A stretch of DNA of 64,000 nt, from the NCBI GenBank assembly GCA_050953405.1, contig JBMNMP010000002.1, positions 248,001 through 312,000 of the forward strand, in the 5' to 3' direction. This document shows positions 42,084-50,818 of the stretch, in pieces. The notes beneath the pieces were generated by a model, which ran no database searches, was not told the origin of the DNA, and saw only the letters and a list, made by a program, of their open reading frames with translations. The position numbers were made by a program, and so were the translations under genes. The first letter of the stretch is position 1. Every line of letters starts with the position of its first letter. The DNA is from RUG100 sp050953405. Its GTDB lineage: Bacteria; Bacillota; Clostridia; Peptostreptococcales; Anaerovoracaceae.

Positions 42084-43118
42084 ATGAAAAAGCACGCTAT
42101 AATTCCCATATTCATACCGCATCGAGGCTGCCCCAACGACTGTGTCTTCTGCAACCAGAAGATAATCACAGCGAGGACGGCGGAGGTGACTCCGCAGGAT
42201 GCCGAGAGGATCATCAGGCAGCACCTGACGACACTGCAGGGACGCGGACTTGAAGAAATAGAAGTGGCTTTCTTCGGCGGCAGCTTTACAGGCATACCAC
42301 TGGAAGATCAGAGCGCCTTCCTGCAGGTAGCTTGCCGGTTCAAAAAGGCCGGCCTGATCGATCGGATACACATGTCGACAAGGCCCGACTACATCGACGA
42401 GCGCATACTGGACAATCTCCAGCGCTACGAAGCCGATGTCATCGAACTGGGCGTCCAGTCATTTTCGGAAGACGTATTGAGAGCCTGCAAGCGCGGGCAC
42501 ACGGTCGACGATGTCTACCGTGCCTGTGAACTGATAAAGGACCGCGGGTTCACACTGGGCATACAGCTGATGATCGGCCTTCCCGGGGACACCCGTGAGA
42601 AGGCGGTGCATTCAGCGAAGTGCGCGGTGTCCTGTGATCCCGAATTGGCGAGGCTGTACCCTACAGTGGTGCTCCCGGACACCGAACTGGCTGCCATGTG
42701 CCGTGCGGGAGATTACCGGCCGCTGAGCGAAGAAGAAGCCGTGTCCATAACGGCGGAGATGTACAAGATACTTGACGACGCCGGCATCACGATCCTCAGG
42801 GTAGGCTTGAAGAGCACCGATCTGGTGACCCGCGACGTCGACCTCGGAGGAAGCTACCACCCCGCTTTCCGGCAGCTGGTAGAAGGCCGCATCGCGCTGG
42901 AGCGCATCGAAGCGGCTATCAAAGACGGCCTTCAAGATCAGGGCCATGCCCCGGCCGCGATAAGAGTGGAGAGCAATGCACACTCGTTCTCATCGATGAT
43001 CGGCCACCACGCATGCAACCGGAAAAAGCTGGCTGCGGAATATCCGTCAACGGAATTTCAATGGGCTGAAAATAACGACTTAAAAGACAATAGATATTAT
43101 GTTAGAATTAATCCGTAA
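42084..43118 (+). CDS. Elp3-like radical SAM protein
   Basis: The 344-residue protein has the cluster motif CPNDCVFC (residues 16-23), FFGGSFTGIPLEDQ, STRPDYIDERIL and ELGVQSFSEDVL, all shared with Elp3/YhcC-type radical SAM enzymes. There is no GNAT acetyltransferase domain, so it is not full Elp3; tRNA modification is possible but not shown. Promoter TGATAGAAT (42069-42074) lies nine bases before the ATG, giving a leader of about 3 bases and no good SD. Downstream are the ACT and PFL genes, about 20 bases away. Confidence 0.85.
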   Translation: MKKHAIIPIFIPHRGCPNDCVFCNQKIITARTAEVTPQDAERIIRQHLTTLQGRGLEEIEVAFFGGSFTGIPLEDQSAFLQVACRFKKAGLIDRIHMSTRPDYIDERILDNLQRYEADVIELGVQSFSEDVLRACKRGHTVDDVYRACELIKDRGFTLGIQLMIGLPGDTREKAVHSAKCAVSCDPELARLYPTVVLPDTELAAMCRAGDYRPLSEEEAVSITAEMYKILDDAGITILRVGLKSTDLVTRDVDLGGSYHPAFRQLVEGRIALERIEAAIKDGLQDQGHAPAAIRVESNAHSFSSMIGHHACNRKKLAAEYPSTEFQWAENNDLKDNRYYVRINP

Positions 43119-43138
43119 TTAAACAGGAGGAAGGACTA

Positions 43139-43402
43139 ATGAAAGCAATTGTAACAGTGATAGGGAAAGACATGGTCGGCATACTGGCCAGGGCTTCGAC
43201 GGTATGCGCACAGGCCAATGCCAACGTCATCGAAGTGACTCAGTCTGTGCTGCAGGAATACTTCGCGATGATAATGCTCATCGATATCTCAGAGCTGAAC
43301 TGCAAACTAGACGAACTGCAGCAGAAGATGAGCGAAAGTCTCTCGGAGATGACCATAAAAGTAATGCACGAAGATATCTTCAATTCAATGCACAGGATAT
43401 AA
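43139..43402 (+). CDS. ACT domain protein (UPF0237)
   Basis: The 87-residue protein is a single ACT domain with VTVIGKDMVGILARAS near the start and NVIEVTQSVL. These sense amino acids or act as partners of neighbouring enzymes. The gene lies 10 bases before the PFL gene, an arrangement conserved in many bacteria, so the proteins probably work together. SD GGAGG is present. Confidence 0.92.
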   Translation: MKAIVTVIGKDMVGILARASTVCAQANANVIEVTQSVLQEYFAMIMLIDISELNCKLDELQQKMSESLSEMTIKVMHEDIFNSMHRI

Positions 43403-43412
43403 GGAGGAAGCT

Positions 43413-44771
43413 ATGCTGAATACTCAAGACATCCTTGAAACGATACGCATGATACAGGATGAGGATCTGGACATAAGGACGATCACCATGGGGATCTCTC
43501 TTCTGGATTGTGCTGACAGCGATATAGACCGCTCCTGTGAAAAAGTTTATAACAAGATCTGTAAATACGCCAAAGACCTGGTGAAAACAGGCGAAGACAT
43601 AGAAAAAAAATACGGTATTCCGATCGTCAACAAGCGCATATCGGTGACCCCGATCGCGATGCTGGCCGGTGCCAGCGGCGGGGATCCCGTCAAATACGCC
43701 CACGCGCTCGATGAGGCCGCGAAAAAAGTAGGCGTGAACTTTATCGGCGGCTATTCGGCGCTGGTCCACAAGGGCTTTTCGCCGGGAGACAGAGAACTGA
43801 TAGAATCCATTCCCCGCGCGCTTGCAGAAACTGAATTTGTCTGCAGCTCTGTCAACATCGGCAGCACCAAAGCGGGCATCAACATGGACGCCGTTGCCAT
43901 GATGGGCAACATAGTCAAAAAGACCGCCGAAATGACCAGGGATAATCAATGCATCGGCGCTGCCAAGCTGGTAGTCTTCTGCAATGCACCGGAAGACAAT
44001 CCCTTCATGGCTGGAGCCTTCCACGGACCCGGCGAACCGAACTGCGTCATCAATGTTGGCGTCTCCGGTCCCGGAGTCGTCAGGGCCGCCCTTGCAAAGA
44101 TGGACGATAAAGAAGACCTCTCTGCAGTTGCCGAAAGGATCAAAAAGACAGCCTTTAAGATCACCCGCATGGGTCAGCTGGTGGGCACAGAAGCCAGCCG
44201 GGTACTCGGGGTACCCTTTGGCATCATCGATCTTTCACTGGCCCCCACCCCGGCAGTCGGAGATTCGGTCGCTTACATACTCGAAGAGATCGGTCTCGAG
44301 CAGTGCGGAGCCTGCGGTACGACCGCTGCCCTCGCCATGCTGAACGACGCCGTTAAAAAAGGCGGCGTAATGGCCAGCAGCAACGTCGGTGGCTTGTCCG
44401 GCGCTTTCATACCGGTGACCGAAGATGCAGGCATGATCAAAGCCGCCAGGGACGGCGCACTCTCAGTCGTCAAACTGGAAGCTATGACCGCCGTGTGCTC
44501 TGTAGGCCTCGACATGATCGTGATCCCCGGCGATACGACACCTGAAGTCATCTCCGGCCTCATTGCGGATGAGGCGGCGATCGGCATGGTCAATTCAAAG
44601 ACAACTGCCGTCAGAGTGATCCCGGCGGTGGGCCTCGAAGAAGGCGAAGAACTGGACTTTGGAGGACTGCTCGGCAGCGGTCCGGTAATGCAGGTATCCA
44701 GGAAGTCACCTGCAAAGATGATAAGCCGCGGCGGACGCATCCCCGCACCCATGCAGAGCCTCAAAAACTAA
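43413..44771 (+). CDS. PFL family protein (UPF0210/DUF711)
   Basis: The 452-residue protein of the UPF0210 family has a fold related to pyruvate-formate lyase and ribonucleotide reductase barrels but lacks the PFL glycyl radical motif at its C-terminus. Blocks include MGISLLDCADSDID, GGYSALVHKGFSPGD, VSGPGVVRAAL and APTPAVGDSVA. Function unknown. It is coupled to the ACT domain gene and ends at a strong terminator. Confidence 0.92.
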   Translation: MLNTQDILETIRMIQDEDLDIRTITMGISLLDCADSDIDRSCEKVYNKICKYAKDLVKTGEDIEKKYGIPIVNKRISVTPIAMLAGASGGDPVKYAHALDEAAKKVGVNFIGGYSALVHKGFSPGDRELIESIPRALAETEFVCSSVNIGSTKAGINMDAVAMMGNIVKKTAEMTRDNQCIGAAKLVVFCNAPEDNPFMAGAFHGPGEPNCVINVGVSGPGVVRAALAKMDDKEDLSAVAERIKKTAFKITRMGQLVGTEASRVLGVPFGIIDLSLAPTPAVGDSVAYILEEIGLEQCGACGTTAALAMLNDAVKKGGVMASSNVGGLSGAFIPVTEDAGMIKAARDGALSVVKLEAMTAVCSVGLDMIVIPGDTTPEVISGLIADEAAIGMVNSKTTAVRVIPAVGLEEGEELDFGGLLGSGPVMQVSRKSPAKMISRGGRIPAPMQSLKN

Positions 44772-44780
44772 TAATGAAAA

Positions 44781-44820
44781 AAACTGCTGCACCGGCTAAC
44801 GTCAGTGCAGCAGTTTTTTT
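44781..44820 (+). terminator. Terminator after the PFL gene
   Basis: The stem CTGCTGCAC/GTGCAGCAG (44784-44792 and 44805-44813) is followed by seven T. Confidence 0.92.
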
Positions 44821-44860
44821 CTATTACCGTTATCCCCGGGATCCCCCTTTAATAAACCGA

Positions 44861-45055
44861 TCACTGTGACTTGGAGGCGACTTTGGCTACCGCCTTCTTT
44901 ATTGCCTTTTCATCGAGCTGCCTGCATACGCTGCAGCTGCCGCAGCAACCTCCGGCACAATCGCTGACACCGTGGATCATATTGGATACACCCCTGCTCA
45001 GTATGAGTATCACGATAGCAGCTACTATGGTGATTACAATGATATCTACGATCAT
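44861..45055 (-). CDS. FeoB-associated Cys-rich membrane protein
   Basis: The 64-residue protein has one N-terminal TM helix (about 4-20) and CAGGCCGSCSVCRQ, a five-Cys cluster, then a basic helix. It matches the FeoB-associated Cys-rich membrane protein family. Position at the end of the feo operon supports a part in ferrous iron uptake. The stop is TGA; a short hydrophobic gene lies between it and feoB. Confidence 0.85.
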   Translation of the reverse strand: MIVDIIVITIVAAIVILILSRGVSNMIHGVSDCAGGCCGSCSVCRQLDEKAIKKAVAKVASKSQ

Positions 45056-45112
45056 TCGAACACGCCTCCTTTCCTATGCCCGGATACAAAATCCTTACGT
45101 TTATTATATACC

Positions 45113-45223
45113 TTATTTTCCCCTGAAGAAACCAACAATAGTTACTACAGCGGCCACCACGATCACCGCAATGACCGCTAAAACGATAATATCAGTATTG
45201 TTAACTACCAAATCGATATTCAA
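45113..45223 (-). CDS. 36-residue membrane peptide in the feo operon
   Basis: TTG start (45223) one base after the feoB stop, with GGTAGG about 9 bases upstream, then MNIDLVVNNTDIIVLAVIAV and a 16-residue continuation ending RGK before TAA. A single TM helix with a polar N-terminus is predicted. It is not a known family; the tight spacing implies translation with feoB. Confidence 0.5.
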   Translation of the reverse strand: MNIDLVVNNTDIIVLAVIAVIVVAAVVTIVGFFRGK

Positions 45224-45224
45224 T

Positions 45225-47378
45225 CTAAGCACCTACCCTTGAAGCCTCGAGGTATTCTCTGCTGTTTTTGTCCGGCCGTACCAGCAGATAAGCAATCAAC
45301 GCCAGCAGTACGAATGCAATGACAGTCCACAGTCCAAAGGCGACTTCTCCGGTGAACAGGCCGCCGATACGGAACACGATCACAGCGACAACCCACGAAA
45401 GCACGTTCTGGTATACGAGTGCAAAGGCGACGAACTTCTTGCTGCCCATTTCTCTGACCATTGTCGAAATCGCAGCCAGGCATGGCGAATCGAACAAGTT
45501 GAAGAAGAGGAATGAAATGGCGCCGATGCTGGTCGGGAAGAATGCGGCAAACTGAGCATGCATCCCTGCAGAATACGCTTCGATTTCCCCGAGTCCGGAG
45601 AGTACGCCCATCGTGGACACGATTCCTTCCTTGGCAACAAATCCGGATAATGACGAAGCTACCGCCTGCCAGGTACCGAATCCTGCCGGTTTAAAGATGA
45701 CTGCTATCGCACCTCCTATTTTTGCCAGGAGCGAGTCTGCTGCATCGCAGAGCCCGAAGGTTCCATCTACTACGCCGAAGCTTGCCAGGAACCACATGAC
45801 CACGCAGCATACGAAGAGGATCGTACCTACCTTTTTCAGGAATGCCCATGTTCTCTCCCAGGTGTGCATCAATACGCCGCTCACTGACGGTATATGATAC
45901 TGCGGCAGTTCCATTACGAACGGTGCCGGCTTGCCGGCAAAGAGCCTCGTCTTTTTCAAAATGATGCACGATATGACAACCATCGCTATTCCTGCGAAGT
46001 ACATCACAGGTGCCACCCACCAGGAACCTCCCATCAGGAAGCCCGCTATGGTTGCGATGACCGGCAGCTTTGCACCGCACGGGATGAAAGTCGCCGTCAT
46101 GATGGTCATCCTTCTGTCCTTGATGTTCTCAATGGTGCGTGTCGCCATGATGGCGGGGACGCCGCAGCCGGATCCTATCAGGAACGGGATGAAGCTCTTG
46201 CCGGAAAGTCCGAACCGCCTGAAGATACGGTCCATAATGAAGGCTACCCTTGACATGTATCCGCAATCTTCCAGAATCGAAAGGCAGAGGAATACCAGGA
46301 ACATCTGCGGTGCAAATCCGATCGGTGCACCTATGCCTCCGATGATACCGTCGACTACCAGAGATACCACCCAGTCTGAAGCTCCGGCGCCTTCCAGCGC
46401 AGACTGCACACCAGGCTGTATCCATGCTCCGAACAGGGTATCGTTAGTCCAGTCGGTGACTATGGTCCCGATGGTGGTCACCGAGAAGTAGTAAACTAAG
46501 AACATGATACCAATGAATATAGGTAAAGCTGCAATTCTGTTGGTGACCACCCTGTCTATCCTGTCGGAAACCGACATTGCTTTTTTTATTTTTTTCTTGT
46601 AGCATCCCTCGATAATGGTGCCGATGTAATCATATCTTTCGGAAGTGACGATGCTCTCCGCATCATCATCCATCTCTTTTTCACAATCAGCGATGTCCTG
46701 TTCGATGTGAGCCATTACGGCCGGAGACAGGTCAAGCGCTTCCAGCACCTTGCGGTCCCGTTCAAATATCTTTACTGCATACCATCTCTGCTGCTCCTTC
46801 GGCTTATCATGAACGGCAGCTTCCTCGATGTGAGCCAATGCATGATCCAGAGATCCACTGAACCTGTGTGTCGGCATCATAGGCTCGCCCCTTTTGGCCA
46901 GTTCTATGGCTTTACCGGCGACCGCATTGATTCCAACGCCCTTGAGAGCTGAGATTTCCATTACCGGACAGCCGAGCTCCTTTGCAATGAAGCCGATATC
47001 GAACTGGTCTCCGTTTTTATGGACCAGGTCGATCATGTTGACGGCAACTACCATCGGAATACCGAGCTCGGCGATCTGAGTTGTCAGGTACAGGTTCCTC
47101 TCCAGGTTGGTACCGTCTATAATATTGATAATCGCGTCCGGTCTTTGATCGAGCAGATAATTTCTGGCGACAACTTCCTCCAGTGTATACGGGGAAAGCG
47201 AATAAATTCCCGGCAGATCTGTAATTGTTACATCCTTGTGATTCCTTAAACGTCCTTCTTTCTTTTCTACTGTTACGCCCGGCCAGTTGCCCACATACTG
47301 GTTGGCACCGGTCAAAGCGTTGAACAATGTTGTTTTGCCGGAATTCGGATTTCCGGCAAGAGCTATTGTAATAGCCAT
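45225..47378 (-). CDS. feoB: Ferrous iron transporter B
   Basis: The 717-residue transporter has an N-terminal G domain with GNPNSGKTTLFN (G1), DLPGIYSLSP (G3) and VNMID (G4), then a C-terminal membrane domain with about ten helices. Within these are the gate motifs GCGVPAIMATR and CGAKLPVI. It imports Fe2+ at the cytoplasmic membrane. Two feoA genes lie upstream and small membrane genes downstream. Stop is TAG. Confidence 0.96.
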   Translation of the reverse strand: MAITIALAGNPNSGKTTLFNALTGANQYVGNWPGVTVEKKEGRLRNHKDVTITDLPGIYSLSPYTLEEVVARNYLLDQRPDAIINIIDGTNLERNLYLTTQIAELGIPMVVAVNMIDLVHKNGDQFDIGFIAKELGCPVMEISALKGVGINAVAGKAIELAKRGEPMMPTHRFSGSLDHALAHIEEAAVHDKPKEQQRWYAVKIFERDRKVLEALDLSPAVMAHIEQDIADCEKEMDDDAESIVTSERYDYIGTIIEGCYKKKIKKAMSVSDRIDRVVTNRIAALPIFIGIMFLVYYFSVTTIGTIVTDWTNDTLFGAWIQPGVQSALEGAGASDWVVSLVVDGIIGGIGAPIGFAPQMFLVFLCLSILEDCGYMSRVAFIMDRIFRRFGLSGKSFIPFLIGSGCGVPAIMATRTIENIKDRRMTIMTATFIPCGAKLPVIATIAGFLMGGSWWVAPVMYFAGIAMVVISCIILKKTRLFAGKPAPFVMELPQYHIPSVSGVLMHTWERTWAFLKKVGTILFVCCVVMWFLASFGVVDGTFGLCDAADSLLAKIGGAIAVIFKPAGFGTWQAVASSLSGFVAKEGIVSTMGVLSGLGEIEAYSAGMHAQFAAFFPTSIGAISFLFFNLFDSPCLAAISTMVREMGSKKFVAFALVYQNVLSWVVAVIVFRIGGLFTGEVAFGLWTVIAFVLLALIAYLLVRPDKNSREYLEASRVGA

Positions 47379-47448
47379 TATTACCTCCTGCTATTTAGTT
47401 TCGACTAACCATATGGAAAAAATAAATGCGGCTCTGCCGCTATTCAGA

Positions 47449-47667
47449 TCAGTTTACCTCGATATTCGAAGCATCGGTCTTTCTTATCGAAAGGTCATAC
47501 CCGCGTACAGTTACCTCTATCGGGTCTCCGAGCGGTGCAACTTTGCGGACGAATATTTCGGTACCCTTTGTGATACCCATATCCATGATACGTCTTTTGA
47601 CAGCACTCTCTCCGCGTAGTTTGACTACCTTGACCGAATTGTTCGGTCTCACATCTCCTAAATTCAT
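47449..47667 (-). CDS. feoA: FeoA (downstream copy)
   Basis: The 72-residue SH3-like protein (MNLGDVRPNNSVKVV, then KRRIMDMGITKGTEIFV) is the usual FeoA form that stimulates FeoB. It lies 70 bases before feoB. The upstream copy is the first gene of the operon. Confidence 0.9.
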   Translation of the reverse strand: MNLGDVRPNNSVKVVKLRGESAVKRRIMDMGITKGTEIFVRKVAPLGDPIEVTVRGYDLSIRKTDASNIEVN

Positions 47668-47683
47668 CTGTCGACCTCCTTCC

Positions 47684-47893
47684 CTAAACTATTATCTTCT
47701 GAGCCATTTCTTTGCTGATGCCGATCCTGGTTCCCTTTACATTTACGATAGCGTTTCCTTCAATGAAAGATATCACAGTAATATCAGCATCGGTCACAAA
47801 ACCGAGGTTTTCAAGAAACTTCTTAGTTTTCGGATCACCTCCGACTCTCTTTACTTTTAATTTGTCACCTGCATTTGCTAGTGTTAAAGGCAT
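47684..47893 (-). CDS. feoA: FeoA (upstream copy)
   Basis: The 69-residue SH3-like FeoA begins MPLTLANAGDKLKVKRV and has FLENLGFVTDADITVI. I choose the ATG at 47893 (GAGGTG upstream, about 6 bases) over a start at 47914. It lies 16 bases before the second feoA, and the operator at 47929-47941 lies just upstream. Confidence 0.88.
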   Translation of the reverse strand: MPLTLANAGDKLKVKRVGGDPKTKKFLENLGFVTDADITVISFIEGNAIVNVKGTRIGISKEMAQKIIV

Positions 47894-47928
47894 ATGACAC
47901 CTCTTTTTCTTCAAATCAAATATCGTGC

Positions 47929-47964
47929 ATAACTAAGTTATCATAGACTAACTAGCCGTGTCAA
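47929..47964 (-). promoter_or_regulatory. feo promoter with overlapping palindrome (metal-repressor operator candidate)
   Basis: On the minus strand TTGACA (47964-47959) is followed at 16-17 bases by a -10-like GATAACT. It overlaps the exact palindrome ATAACTtAGTTAT (47941-47929). A Fur- or DtxR-type iron regulator would be expected; the site does not match either consensus closely enough to decide. Confidence 0.6.
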
Positions 47965-48002
47965 TCCCTTTTTAAAAATAATTCTTTTTTTATCTGTCGC
48001 TA

Positions 48003-48740
48003 TTAGTATCCATACGGCAGACCGCCGTATTCAAAAGATCCTCCGTTGCCGAATTCCCAGCTGCCGCTGCCGGCACCGATCTCAAAATGCAGTTTTGCTA
48101 TGCCCAGATCCAGAAGATCTGTGTCTCTTTTCTCATCCACGGCAGCAGTCACTGTTCCCTCGGAAAAATAGAATTTCACAGGCTGTCTGTTCATTGCCGA
48201 CGGAGCTCTGACAACACATCTCATGCCGTCAACGACCCAGTTCTCGGGATCTTCTTCGCTGACGAGCATTTCTCTGATCTCCCGCGTCTTTCTCTTCACA
48301 GTTTTTGCGATGGCGCGCTCCCGAGCAGTTTTCCTGTCCTTTACATGGCCGAAAGCAATGACACACCTTACGATTTCTCCTTCATCCAGTTCACAGATGA
48401 CTTTTGAAGGATCATAAGTGCCCGCGACCCAGCAGGTACCCAGGCCCATCTGCGTCGCCAGGAGAACCAGGCTTTCGCCGTAGTACCCCAGCTTTTCGTC
48501 GAGATCCGGATCATCCGCTCTGCCCGCCATCACGAAATAATTGCGTACACCCACGAAAAAGCAGGCCTTCATACCGCTGAAAGCTTCTGTCTCCTCCGTA
48601 TGCATCTGTATGTGCAGGCCGCCGCGCTGGTTACACTCTTCAATCGCGTCCAAAAGCCTGATCAGAGTATCCTCGTCGAGTGGTTCTTTCGTATAGCTCC
48701 GCCTGGAGCATCTCGTCATTATCGCCTGTTTCAGTCCCAT
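48003..48740 (-). CDS. Nitroreductase family protein
   Basis: The 245-residue flavin-dependent protein is of the TM1586-type nitroreductase group, with TRCSRRSYTKEPLD near the start (FMN-binding Arg/Ser cluster) and YGESLVLLATQMGLGTCWVAGTYD. The C-terminus is Gly-rich. I use the ATG at 48740 with GGTGA upstream; the frame extends to 48767 inside aroK's end without an SD. It overlaps or adjoins aroK and is read in the same unit. Substrate unknown. Confidence 0.82.
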   Translation of the reverse strand: MGLKQAIMTRCSRRSYTKEPLDEDTLIRLLDAIEECNQRGGLHIQMHTEETEAFSGMKACFFVGVRNYFVMAGRADDPDLDEKLGYYGESLVLLATQMGLGTCWVAGTYDPSKVICELDEGEIVRCVIAFGHVKDRKTARERAIAKTVKRKTREIREMLVSEEDPENWVVDGMRCVVRAPSAMNRQPVKFYFSEGTVTAAVDEKRDTDLLDLGIAKLHFEIGAGSGSWEFGNGGSFEYGGLPYGY

Positions 48741-48744
48741 AGCT

Positions 48745-49248
48745 TCACCGTTTATTTTCCAGCTCATGCTTTATCAGCAGCACGGACTGCCTCACATTGA
48801 GGCCTTCAGTGTCCACTGTAATGTCCGCGTATTTTTCATACAGCGGTGTCCTCTCATCGTACAACTGTTTTAGATCCATTCCCTCTTCAATGGAGATCCC
48901 ACGACCATGAATTGAATCGATCCTGCGCTCGATTTCCTCGAAATTGAGCTTGATATAGACTACCGTGCCCGACGAAGCCAGGTGTTTCATGGCTTTTTCC
49001 CCGTAGATAGCACTTCCTCCCGTTGCGATCACAGTCCTCTCGGCCTGGATCGAGGCGTTGATATCATCTTCGATCTTGTTGAAACCCCAGGGGCCTACGC
49101 TCTCCAGTATCTCACTCAGCAGCTTGTTTTCATGCTGCTGGATCAGCAGGTCGGAATCGATGAAATCGTATCCCAGCGCCTTGGCAAGCACAACACCCAC
49201 TGTGCTCTTGCCACAGCCCGGCATACCTATCAATATTACATTATCCAT
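48745..49248 (-). CDS. aroK: Shikimate kinase
   Basis: The 167-residue enzyme phosphorylates shikimate. The P-loop GMPGCGKSTVG and DFIDSDLLI (substrate Asp), then GGSAIYGEKAM, match AroK. The ATG has GGAGG upstream. The remaining shikimate genes are not in the window. Confidence 0.93.
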   Translation of the reverse strand: MDNVILIGMPGCGKSTVGVVLAKALGYDFIDSDLLIQQHENKLLSEILESVGPWGFNKIEDDINASIQAERTVIATGGSAIYGEKAMKHLASSGTVVYIKLNFEEIERRIDSIHGRGISIEEGMDLKQLYDERTPLYEKYADITVDTEGLNVRQSVLLIKHELENKR

Positions 49249-49308
49249 GTCTAACCTCCATGCATTATATTCTAATCGCTAATGCCTCTTTATTCAACCA
49301 TATTTTGC

Positions 49309-49337
49309 TTGACGGGAGCCTGTCCACTCCCCATAAT
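49309..49337 (+). promoter_or_regulatory. Promoter of the D,D-carboxypeptidase gene
   Basis: TTGACG (49309-49314), a 17-base spacer and CATAAT (49332-49337), about 20 bases before the GTG start. Confidence 0.7.
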
Positions 49338-49357
49338 GTAAAGGTAGGAGTATTAAC

Positions 49358-50602
49358 GTGGATAAAATCATCAAGAAAAAGTATTTAACAATTATAGTCT
49401 CTTTTGTTGTCCTTTTGACAACAATTATCTGTATGAGCGCACCTGCTTTTGCCGCAGAAGTCGACGGAAACAGTGATATAAAGGTCGCCTGTAAAGGCGC
49501 TGTGGTCATGGATGCCAGGAACGGCAACATCCTTTACGCCAAGAACAGCACCCGGCGTTTCTACCCGGCCAGCTGCACCAAGCTGATGACCGCCCTGGTA
49601 GCCCTGGAAAACTGCAATGACCTCTCAAAGACATTGACGGTCTCCGATGCAGCCGTTAACGGGATAGATCCGGAATCCAGCCATATAGCTCTGCAGGTGG
49701 GAGAAAAGATAACCATGGAGCAGGCACTCTACGGGCTGCTGCTGGCTTCGGGCAATGACGCGGCGGTGGCCATAGCCGAGGGTGTCGCCGGCAGCCAGAA
49801 GGACTTTGCCAAACTGATGAACAAAAAGGCACAGGAGCTGGGGCTTACGGGGTCACACTTTGCAGACCCGCACGGCCTCTACAAGCCCGATCACTACACG
49901 ACACCGCAGGACCTGGCCAAGATCATGCGTGCATGTCTCCAAAACCCGACTTTCGTCAAGATATTCACCACAATCAAGTACACGATCCCCAGGACAAACA
50001 AATCGAAAAAGCGCGTGCTCTGGAACAACCACCGCATGGTGAAATACAAATACTATCATCATCCTGCAGTCATCGGCGGCAAGAGCGGATATGTGACCAA
50101 ATCCGGCTTTAATCTGGTGACCGTCGGTGAAATGAACAACATGGACCTCATCATTGTGACCATGCGCGGCATCACTGCCGTGGACATGGTGAAAGACACC
50201 AGAAAGCTGCTGGACTACTATTTGAACAACTACAAGTCGGTCACCATCAAGTCCGACATCAGGACTATTGATCTGCCGGGCCGACGCGATGTACCCGTCA
50301 GATCCGACGGGGCGACCTTTGATGTGATCGTCCCCAAAGCCGCCTCTAAGAGCGACGTCAAGATCACAGCAGCACCGAAGAAGAATATCAGATTCCCGGT
50401 CAAGCGCGGCGAGCAGGTGGGCACGGTCACCGCCAGCTACGGCGGACGCACTGCAGGGACTGCGCCCTTATACGCTACACGTACAGTATACAGCGGCCTT
50501 GCTCTGGTTCTGCATATCGGTGCTCTCGTCCTCATCGGTCTGGTGATCTTTTTTATCATCGCCGGTCTGGTGCGCATCCACAAACGCAAAACAAAACATT
50601 AA
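49358..50602 (+). CDS. D-alanyl-D-alanine carboxypeptidase (penicillin-binding protein 5/DacA type)
   Basis: The 414-residue serine peptidase has a signal peptide (about 1-32) ending near AFA-AE, the catalytic SCTKLM (SxxK), LLASGND (SxN), and GGKSGYVTKSG (KSG) motifs, a C-terminal beta domain and a TM helix (about 385-407). It trims peptidoglycan pentapeptides on the cell surface. Start is GTG with AGGAG at 8-base spacing. A bidirectional terminator follows. Confidence 0.95.
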   Translation: MDKIIKKKYLTIIVSFVVLLTTIICMSAPAFAAEVDGNSDIKVACKGAVVMDARNGNILYAKNSTRRFYPASCTKLMTALVALENCNDLSKTLTVSDAAVNGIDPESSHIALQVGEKITMEQALYGLLLASGNDAAVAIAEGVAGSQKDFAKLMNKKAQELGLTGSHFADPHGLYKPDHYTTPQDLAKIMRACLQNPTFVKIFTTIKYTIPRTNKSKKRVLWNNHRMVKYKYYHHPAVIGGKSGYVTKSGFNLVTVGEMNNMDLIIVTMRGITAVDMVKDTRKLLDYYLNNYKSVTIKSDIRTIDLPGRRDVPVRSDGATFDVIVPKAASKSDVKITAAPKKNIRFPVKRGEQVGTVTASYGGRTAGTAPLYATRTVYSGLALVLHIGALVLIGLVIFFIIAGLVRIHKRKTKH

Positions 50603-50603
50603 G

Positions 50604-50636
50604 ATAAAAAAAATCCCGATCTGCCGTCAGGATTTT
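50604..50636. terminator. Bidirectional terminator between the carboxypeptidase gene and the candidate RNA
   Basis: The stem AAAATCC/GGATTTT (50610-50616 and 50630-50636) is flanked by a seven-base T run on the minus side. Confidence 0.8.
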
Positions 50637-50801
50637 AATTCACGCCCTAGTTTCACTAGGTGGGTGCGTTCATTCGATGCGTCTGCCTTCCACTCATAGG
50701 AGGCTCGGCATAATCACCGGATATCATGCTCCCTGCGTCATTATGTAGGTTGAATTAACAATCCTTAACGCACATCTCAGGATATTTTTACATTTCGTCT
50801 G
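50611..50801 (-). ncRNA. Candidate 6S-like structured RNA
   Basis: The 216-base gap between genes lacks a coding frame but holds a closing stem TTAATTCA/TGAATTAA (50635-50642 and 50751-50758), a hairpin CCTAGT-gaa-ACTAGG on the 3' side, further internal hairpins, and a terminator. An extended -10 TGGTATAAT (50815-50808) on the minus strand could drive it. The rod shape with a small 3' hairpin recalls 6S RNA; other families cannot be excluded, and a + orientation is also thinkable. Confidence 0.45.
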
Positions 50802-50818
50802 TAGTTATTATACCACTA

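Noticed and set aside
50635..50765. TPP riboswitch, suggested by CTGAGATG and AACCT...ACGCAGGGAG
   Set aside because: The second stem of the TPP fold is missing, the spacing is wrong and the downstream gene is not thiamine-related.
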